Positions 57,205-64,000 of a stretch of DNA of 64,000 bases are shown here, in pieces. Where the stretch lies: the NCBI RefSeq assembly GCF_045679555.1, contig NC_092092.1:22310969-22374968 (forward strand). Direction: 5' to 3'. This stretch comes from Salvelinus alpinus. Lineage: Eukaryota > Chordata > Actinopteri > Salmoniformes > Salmonidae. Numbering within the stretch: position 1 is the first letter of the stretch; every line of letters begins with the position of its first letter. The notes beneath the pieces are model-generated. The model had not been told where the DNA came from and made no database searches. It saw only the letters and a program-made list of their open reading frames with translations. The translations under genes were made by a program, and so were the position numbers.

Positions 57205-58335
57205 GAAAAATATATGACGTAGATTGTTGTTTTAATGAGTTCTAAACTAAAGGTATTCTCCCTACTGAGCATGGTGCTGATGTCAGTATAGCTTAATTAC
57301 ATTTCAAATAGCCAGGAGGGAGTCAGCCTATTTGTATGCGGACTCCCTCTTCCTCCATCTGGGCTGCTGCTGTTGCACTTGACTGCAATAACATCTCTGT
57401 GATGGAAATCTGATTGGCCTCCATTGTTTGGGATTGTACTTGGCACGTACCTATGGCTATTGAACAACACTCAACTTGTATTAACATGACTTTTCCTGTT
57501 GAAGTAGCAGTTGTTGCCCAAACAGGATATTTTCCCACAGTATATGAAGGCTCCAGACTGATTAATGTTAGCAAAGAGACACTGTAGATTTCCCACCATT
57601 CATGACTCCAAAAAAAACTAGATTCAAGCTTACTGTATTTTCTCTCAAGATGATAAATGTTCTGTGAAACTGACCAACCTGCTCAGGATGTGCTACCTCA
57701 ATGGGGATTTTCATGGAACTTTGTCAAATGTAGAAGTTCTGGAAAAGTGAGCTGTCCTTCATAACTCAAAAGCCATAGAGCTAACTACTAAATGTAATTC
57801 TTAATATTTACTCACTGTGCCTTTTTGACGCTAGATACGCAATCCTGTTGGCCAGAATTTTCCATTTGAAATGAGGTAGCTTAGATTGTCAGACCGCCAG
57901 GTCCTTGATCGGTTGCTGGCAGTGTCAACTGTTCTCATTCAGATCTCTGTGTTGACATGTTTTCACCAGCCAAGGCACCAAAGGACCAAGTCCCCTAGAT
58001 CTACTCTGTGGTGGTGACGTGAGTGACACACTGCAGATATATCTGTCGTGATGGCCTTTTCCTCTGGAAGTCCTGTTTCTGTTACACCTCTGAGGTGTGA
58101 TGACCCCTAGTGGAGTATTGAACACATTGCTCTGTGGAGTTTAAATGAAAAATATCTCCATGAACAGTGCTCTCTGTAGCATCAGTTTATTGAATAATGA
58201 GAATGAATCTATTGAAAATGATCTATCAAAGTCAAACAACCATTTAAAAATTATTCCTAAGCACCATTGTAACAGGAGAGGACGATTATTGACAGAATTG
58301 AGTAATTCTGAATTTGAATTGATTTATAGTCAGTG
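57205..58335. other. Spacer between convergent DESI2 and GPCR genes
   Basis: No repeat or gene recognised. It may contain the 3'UTR of the GPCR on the minus strand. Confidence 0.45.
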
Positions 58336-59202
58336 TTAAAGGCGGGTCTCAGTGACCGTCTCTGACAGAGTAACCACAGTCTGTGTCTCCTCTGGCCGCC
58401 TGCTCAGCTTATTTTTACAGCAAAGTAAGGACTCCACTACCTCTCTGGGGCCCTTAGTCATGAAGATGTAGAGGAACGGGTCCACTAGAGGACTCAGATA
58501 CAGCAACAGATTGGCAATCAGCCCTAAGTAGCATACTTCCTCCTTCAACGACTCGAGCAGAATGTTCAGAATGAAGGGAAGAAACAGCACGGTATAATTG
58601 GTCAGGATTGCCGCCAGTACACCCACAGACCTTTTTTTCTCCAATGTTGAAGTTGACCTGAAACATAGCAACACTCTCCACGAGTCGAGGAAGAAAAACA
58701 ACAGAAAAGGGAAGGGAGTGAGAAGGGCCACTGCAAACCAGAACAAGTATTTAAACACTGCGAGGGCCAGAACAGCGGAGGGCGCTCCCCACATAGCCAG
58801 AGAGATGATGGAGGACTGTTTAAGCTTGCTGCAGCAGCTGTAGCACTGGGGGTACGCCACCAGCAGGTGTCGCTCTTGTGCAATGCAAACCATAAAAGTA
58901 ATGTTGGATATGATGCCAAAATAGAAGATCAGGGTAGCAGTGTCAGCCGATAGGATACTCCCAGTGGCAGCCTGTGGTCTTCCAATGAAACTGAAAATGT
59001 CTGAAACAAGAAGGCTGATGACATGGACAGGAACAGGGTTGGGACCCTTGACCAGGTTCTTCATTGTGTAAAGGGCCAATCCAATGGCAGGTAGCCCAAT
59101 GGCAAAGGTTATCCAGCCAATGACCTCAGCAACACGGTCAAAAGTAGTGTCGGTGTTGTTTGTGTTGTTGTTAACAGACCCTATATTCATATCTTTATCC
59201 AT
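58336..59202 (-). CDS. Divergent class A G-protein-coupled receptor
   Basis: 288 residues in one uninterrupted frame with seven hydrophobic segments (about 24-47, 57-76, 88-112, 131-149, 152-172, 192-217, 223-247). Two N-glycosylation sites (NNT, residues 12-17). Class A marks: LLVSD in TM2 (Asp68), ERH at 110-112 for DRY, Trp138 in TM4, FLPF in TM6 and DPFLY (241-245) for NPxxY. Cys261-262 may be palmitoylated. It lacks the TM3 cysteine and has almost no second extracellular loop between TM4 and TM5. DPxLY is common in the P2Y/proton-sensing group, and I cannot name the ortholog. A plasma-membrane orphan receptor is the safest call. Confidence 0.85.
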   Translation of the reverse strand: MDKDMNIGSVNNNTNNTDTTFDRVAEVIGWITFAIGLPAIGLALYTMKNLVKGPNPVPVHVISLLVSDIFSFIGRPQAATGSILSADTATLIFYFGIISNITFMVCIAQERHLLVAYPQCYSCCSKLKQSSIISLAMWGAPSAVLALAVFKYLFWFAVALLTPFPFLLFFFLDSWRVLLCFRSTSTLEKKRSVGVLAAILTNYTVLFLPFILNILLESLKEEVCYLGLIANLLLYLSPLVDPFLYIFMTKGPREVVESLLCCKNKLSRRPEETQTVVTLSETVTETRL

Positions 59203-59652
59203 GGGGTTCTGGTCACTTGAGGTGGTTTATGATATATTTTTGTGGTGTTTAGTTGCATTTACCGGTATAGTCATTTTGTGACCGTGTCCTCATCTTTCAC
59301 ACACTAGAATGACAGCAACAGGAAGAATGTATTAAATACCTTTGGAAGGAGGATGTGTACAACATTTTAAGTATCACATTTGTTTAGTCTATCAGTGACA
59401 GCCTATAGTACATTCTAGGCTACAAACAACATAGGCATTCTCCCAATATCACTTCTATGTCACTCTACTTGTCTTCTTTATTAAGACCATGGTCTAACTG
59501 TTGCTTAAAGGCTACTCATATACTTCTGTCTCGTGTTCATGGATATTTTATATTTAAAATGTTTCCTGAATTCCATTCATCCCCATAGCATTTAGATCCT
59601 TTGGTATTGCCTCCCCCTGCCAAAAATAGACCGAGATAATCCATGCCCTTAC

Positions 59653-59800
59653 CTGAAGTAGCTTTGGAGAGAACCGCATGGAAAGAGCGTTGTGAGTTCC
59701 TCCTCAGTGTGTTTTACCTTGCTGTTGATGGGTGAACGTAAATTACTGTACCTGGATGATCCCCACAGTAGATGATGCGTCTGGTACCAGGTCCGTGCTA
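59653..59800 (-). other. Candidate 5'UTR exon of the GPCR gene
   Basis: On the minus strand CTACTTCAG is followed by GTAAGGGCATGG at 59652, a strong donor. A plausible acceptor GTGACCAG lies just before the start codon (59207-59212 region). The upstream limit is set from the TATA box and is approximate. Confidence 0.4.
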
Positions 59801-59827
59801 TGAATTGGATTGATTTGCTTTTGGCTT

Positions 59828-59836
59828 TTTTATATA
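59828..59836 (-). promoter_or_regulatory. Candidate TATA box of the GPCR gene
   Basis: The minus strand reads TATATAAAA, placed about 30 bases before the proposed start of the 5'UTR exon. Confidence 0.35.
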
Positions 59837-60495
59837 CATGTTTTATTGGTGCTGAATAGCATGGTCACTTATCTTCCTAGAACTGCTAGATAAGCAGTTT
59901 CACAGAAGCTATACAGACTCACATTTCCCTAAGTTCCAGTTGAGCTATGCTGATGGTAATGAAAAGAGTCAATTTGCATTTTGTACTTTGCTCAGTCTAT
60001 AAGCCAGGGCCTAGTTCCTCCTAACAGACACTGATGTCATTTAAAGACATTCCTGGAACATATCAATGAATCTTAAAGAAGCTCAGTTGTCCTAACCAAC
60101 AACACTCAAGAGTGGTTGAACTCATAAACTTCCCTGTCAAAGAACTACAGTACCAGTCAAAAGTTTGGACACACCTACTCATTCAAGGGGTTTTCTTTTT
60201 TTCTTTTCTATATTGTAGAATAATAGTGACGACATCAAAACTATGAAATAACACACATGGAATCATGTAGTAACCAAAAACGTTTTAAACATCAAAATAT
60301 ATTTTAGATTCTTCAAAGTAGCCACCCTTTGCCTTGACAGTGTTGCACACTTGGCATTCTCTCAACCAGCTTCACCTGAAATGCTTTTCCAACAGTCTTG
60401 AAGGAGTTCCCACATATGCTGAGCACTTGTTGGCTGTTTTTCCTTCTCTCTGCGGTCCAACTCATTCCAAACTGGGTTGAGGTCGGGTGATTGTG

Positions 60496-61694
60496 TTGGG
60501 CATCTCCGGCGCGGCCCACGCTTGGATTGCGTCCTACCTGACAGGTCGCTCCTACCAGGTGGCGTGGCGAGAATCTGTCTCCGCACCACGTGCTCTCACC
60601 ACTGGTGTCCCCCAGGGCTCTGTTCTAGGCCCTCTCCTATTCTCGCTATACACCAAGTCACTTGGCTCTGTCATATCCTCACATGGTCTCTCCTATCATT
60701 GCTATGCAGACGACACACAATTAATCTTCTCCTTTCCCCCTTCTGATAACCAGGTGGCGAATCGCATCTCTGCATGTCTGGCAGACATATCAGTGTGGAT
60801 GACGGATCACCACCTCAAGCTGAACCTCGGCAAGACAGAGCTGCTCTTCCTCCCGGGGAAGGACTGCCCGTTCCATGATCTCGCCATCACGGTTGACAAC
60901 TCCATTGTGTCCTCCTCCCAGAGTGCTAAGAACCTTGGCGTGATCCTGGACAACACCCTGTCGTTCTCAACTAACATCAAGGCGGTGACCCGTTCCTGTA
61001 GGTTCATGCTCTACAACATTCGCAGAGTACGACCCTGCCTCACACAGGAAGCGGCGCAGGTCCTAATCCAGGCACTTGTCATCTCCCGTCTGGATTACTG
61101 CAACTCGCTGTTGGCTGGGCTCCCTGCCTGTGCCATTAAACCCCTACAACTCATCCAGAACGCCGCAGCCCATCTGGTGTTCAACCTTCCCAAGTTCTCT
61201 CACGTCACCCCGCTCCTCCGCTCTCTCCACTGGCTTCCAGTTGAAGCTCGCATCCGCTACAAGACCATGGTGCTTGCCTACGGAGCTGTGAGGGGAACGG
61301 CACCTCCGTACCTTCAGGCTCTGATCAGGCCCTACACCCAAACAAGGGCACTGCGTTCATCCACCTCTGGCCTGCTCGCCTCCCTACCTCTGAGGAAGTA
61401 CAGTTCCCGCTCAGCCCAGTCAAAACTGTTCGCTGCTCTGGCACCCCAATGGTGGAACAAACTCCCTCACGACGCCAGGTCAGCGGAGTCAATCACCACC
61501 TTCCGGAGACACCTGAAACCCCACCTCTTTAAGGAATACCTAGGATAGGATAAAGTAATCCTTCTAACCCCCCCCCCCTTAAAAGAGTTAGATGCACTAT
61601 TGTCAAGTGGTTGTTCCACTGGATATCATAAGGTGAATGCACCAATTTGTAAGTCGCTCTGGATAAGAGCGTCTGCTAAATGACTTAAATGTAA
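60496..61694 (+). mobile_element. 5'-truncated L2-type LINE inside the Tc1
   Basis: The frame to 61548 has no stop for about 350 codons: SYLTGRSYQV, TGVPQGSVLGPLLFSLY, CYADDTQLIF with the catalytic pair, LGVILDNTLSF, ISRLDYCNSLLAGLP, ARIRYKTMVL and WNKLPHDAR. The N-terminal endonuclease and first polymerase blocks are missing. The 3' end GATAAGAGCGTCTGCTAAAT is an L2-type tail. A 6-bp target duplication ATTGTG lies at 60490-60495 and 61695-61700. The open frame suggests a fairly young copy. Confidence 0.9.
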
Positions 61695-61910
61695 ATTGTG
61701 GAAGCCAGGTCATCTGATGCAGCACTCCATCACTCTCTTTGGTCAAATAGCCTTTACACAGCCTGGAGATGTGTTGGATCATTGTCCTGTTGAAAAACAA
61801 ATGATAGTCCCACTAAGCACAAACTATACAGGATGGCGTATCGCTGTAGGCGTATCGCTGGTAGCCATGCTATTTAAGAGGGCCATGAATTTAAAATAAA
61901 TCAGACAGTG

Positions 61911-62436
61911 TCACCAGCAAAGCACCATCACACCACCTCCATGCTTCACGGTGGGAACCACACATGCGGAGATCATCCGTTCACCTACTCTGCGTTTCAC
62001 AAAGACACTGCGTTTAGAACCAAAAATCTCACATTTGGACTCATCAGACCGAAGGACAGATGATTTCCACCGGTCTAATGTCCATTGCTCGTGTTTCTTG
62101 GCCCAAGCAGGACTCTGCTTATTATTGGTGTCCTTCAGTGGTGGTTTCTTTGCAGAAATTCGACCATGAAGGCCTGACACTGAAGCATTTATTTGGGCTG
62201 CAATTTCTGAGGCTGATAACTCTAATGAACTTATCCTCTACAGCACAGGTAACTCTGGGTCTTCCTTTCCTGTGGTGGTCCTCATGAGAGCCAGTTTCAT
62301 CAAAGCGCTTGATGATTTTTGCGACTGCACTTGAAGAAATTGTCAAAGTTCTTGAAATTTTCCGTATTGACTGACCTTCACGTCTTAAAGTAATGGTGAC
62401 TGTCGTTTCTCTGCTTATTTGAGCTGTCCTTGACAT
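61911..62436 (-). pseudogene. Tc1 transposase pseudogene
   Basis: Minus strand: MSRTAQISRETTVTITLRRE, SIRKISRTLTISSSAVAKII (helix-turn-helix), [15 protein letters not shown] (GRPR linker), [19 protein letters not shown] (first catalytic Asp) and VKHGGGVMVLCW. The C-terminus lies beyond the LINE at 60519-60362 (CPTQSPDLNPVWNELDRRE, with the second Asp and the Glu). The frame breaks near 62150 and between the parts. Confidence 0.85.
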
Positions 62437-63368
62437 CTTGGTATTTTACCAAATAGGGCTATCTTCTGTATCCCACCCCTACCTTGTCACAACACAACTG
62501 ATTGGCTCAAACGCATTAAGAAGGAAAGAAATTCCACAAATGAACTTTTAATAAGGCACACCTGTCAATTGAGATGGATTCCAGGTGACTACCTCATGAA
62601 GCTGGTTGAGAGAATGCCAAGAGTGTGCAAAGTTGTCATCAAGGCAAAGGGTGGCTACTTTGAAGAATCTCAAATATAAAATATTTATTTCATACTTCTT
62701 TGTTTTTTGGTTAGTACATGATTCTATATGTGTTCTTTCATAGTTTTGATGTTATCCATATTATTCTACAATGTAGAAAATAGTCAAAATGAATGAGTAG
62801 GTGTGTCCAAACTTTTGACTGGTACTGTATGTGAGCCCATAATTTCAACATTAGTGACAAGGAAGTCATTTTTCGGAAGTATTTGCACAATATTTAGTTT
62901 GTTGCATTTGTGTGTGGCGGCGGACTGTTCTCACGTTTCATCATTGTCTCAACATACTGGTTTTAAGTCTGATGGACCTAGACATTGTGACTGACCTATA
63001 AAAGTATGGTGGAATATCACAAGTAAGTTTGTTTTTTTATTCTCAAGTAGCTGCCTGTACTACAGCACATCAAGTCTGTGAATATAAAACTAACAGCTTC
63101 TTCACCCAAAATGGTGTATGCATATTATAAGATGTGTCCATGAAGTGTATTATGTTATACGTCAGATGTAATATTCCTGTTGTCATTCTGAAATACAGTG
63201 AAGTAGAAACTTAGTGTGGAGTGGATTAGGTCCGGGATCTTTTAACCACTGTTAATAATGTCATATGATCTCCCTGGCCAATCAGCTATCAAAGACTGAC
63301 AAATGCTGTAGTACAACAAATTGTGCAATGACTTTTGACATCCTGGAGTGGTGGACTTCCTGTCTCGG

Positions 63369-63376
63369 TATTTAAG
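63369..63376 (+). promoter_or_regulatory. Candidate TATA box
   Basis: TATTTAAG about 30 bases before GTATTGTCACTGGGTG, which runs to a GTGAGT donor at 63416. The pattern fits a first untranslated exon of about 20-25 bases. Confidence 0.3.
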
Positions 63377-63517
63377 GCTCAGACGTACATGCTGTATTGT
63401 CACTGGGTGTGCACCGTGAGTATCTGTGCCGTTAAAAAAAAAAAAAAAAATACTGGATTTTTTTTTGCATGTTTCTAAGTTGCATTTACACTTCCTGATA
63501 ATTTGTTGATTTGATAG

Positions 63518-63559
63518 GAGCTACAAGACAAACGCCAATTCATCTAAATTAACCTCCAG
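63518..63559 (+). other. Candidate 5'UTR exon
   Basis: 42 bases between a TTTGATAG acceptor and a CAGGTAAGA donor. It has no ATG, as expected for an untranslated exon whose coding part would lie beyond the window. Confidence 0.3.
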
Positions 63560-64000
63560 GTAAGACCATACTGTAGATTCCACATGGTTGCTAAAGGGCT
63601 ATTTGAATTTTTCTTGTGCTACACATGTTAAACACTGAAATGCGCAGTGATGACTTAGTTTTTCTTATTTTTTTCTATTATATGATATTCATAAAAAATG
63701 TAGTAATGGCTCAATTGATTAGTTAATTGCATAAAAAGAGACGTTTAAGGTATCCTAACATTTACACAATGTAAGAATGTTAATGTCTATAGACATTGCA
63801 CTTTGACAGGTCATTTTGTATTACATGTTCAGTTTTACAAAGAATATACAGAACGTAGAACTATATTGAGCATAATTCCTGTTTCTTTTGAAGGGAAATG
63901 CTTTTAGATTTAGAATAATAATGCATCTCAAAACTAGACCTATTTTAAAGAATCATGACCAGGATCTTAATGTTATAGAGTAAAACACCAGCTATTTCAC

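Larger units (their letters stand above)
59203..60147. other. GPCR upstream region
   Basis: Apart from the candidate exon and TATA box nothing is recognised. Confidence 0.4.
60148..62827 (-). mobile_element. Tc1-family transposon split by a LINE
   Basis: Ends CAGTACCAGTCAAAAGTTTG and, inverted, CAAACTTTTGACTGGTACTG are perfect over 20 bases. TA flanks both sides (60146-60147, 62828-62829). Without the LINE it is about 1.47 kb. Inner repeats (AATAATAGTGACGACATC) lie at 60220 and 62750. Confidence 0.92.
62830..64000. other. Right end of the window, possible start of a plus-strand gene
   Basis: No coding sequence. A 17-A run lies at 63435-63451. A TATA-like box and a short exon-like segment are listed separately. 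Confidence 0.4.

Noticed and set aside
60487-60495. ATG at 60487 as start of a 353-codon host protein
   Set aside because: The ATG lies in Tc1 and target-duplication DNA; the protein is the C-terminal part of a 5'-truncated LINE polymerase.

Overview
The window is nuclear DNA of a teleost fish, almost certainly a salmonid (Salmo, Oncorhynchus or Salvelinus type). Evidence: Tc1 elements whose ends match the salmonid family behind Sleeping Beauty, tRNA-derived SINEs of the HpaI type, an RSg-1-like LINE sharing their 3' tail, and large salmonid-type repeats. Family names are from recognition by eye, not from a database search. Genes have vertebrate GT-AG introns. No prokaryotic features, CRISPR arrays, rRNA genes or intact tRNA genes were seen.

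Two host genes are supported. DESI2 (PPPDE-family desumoylating isopeptidase 2) lies on the plus strand. Its five coding exons are at 4757-4795, 32979-33051, 35032-35125, 53334-53475 and 56214-56483, all with matching splice phases, and a probable polyA signal sits at 57199. Introns 1 (28 kb) and 3 (18 kb) are swollen by transposons. Tail-to-tail with it on the minus strand is a divergent single-coding-exon class A GPCR (58336-59202), with a candidate 5'UTR exon and TATA box upstream. The last kilobase holds a possible TATA box and 5'UTR exon of another plus-strand gene.

The rest is largely nested mobile DNA. 1-3982: a minus-strand LINE (LINE-B) carrying a 2A-like peptide motif, split by a head-to-head Tc1 chimera, then a TTAA-flanked repeat and a Tc1 fragment. 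9758-21022: a four-layer nest in which LINE-A (minus; ORF1 with a zinc-knuckle-like segment and an SGNH esterase-like domain) was invaded by LINE-B copy 3, itself invaded by a Sleeping-Beauty-like Tc1, and separately by a hAT-like element with an 8-bp target duplication. 21993-31272: further Tc1-family elements and TTAA-flanked elements. 35882-52430: one minus-strand LINE-D copy split by a plus-strand LINE-E and by a 12.9-kb insertion with 24-bp terminal inverted repeats and a TA target. That insertion holds another LINE-D, a 282-bp Penelope-like insert with a hammerhead-ribozyme-like core, a second hAT, a TTAA element, an integrase-core fossil and a TA-flanked MITE. 60148-62827: a Tc1 split by a 5'-truncated LINE.

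All transposon proteins seen are broken by stops, frameshifts or truncation, so this is mainly a fossil record laid down inside and around DESI2. The most unusual items are the 12.9-kb insertion with its integrase fossil, the ribozyme-like Penelope insert with 50-bp inverted arms, the 2A motif and esterase domain in the LINEs, and the inverted Tc1 chimera. None can be called previously undescribed without database searches.
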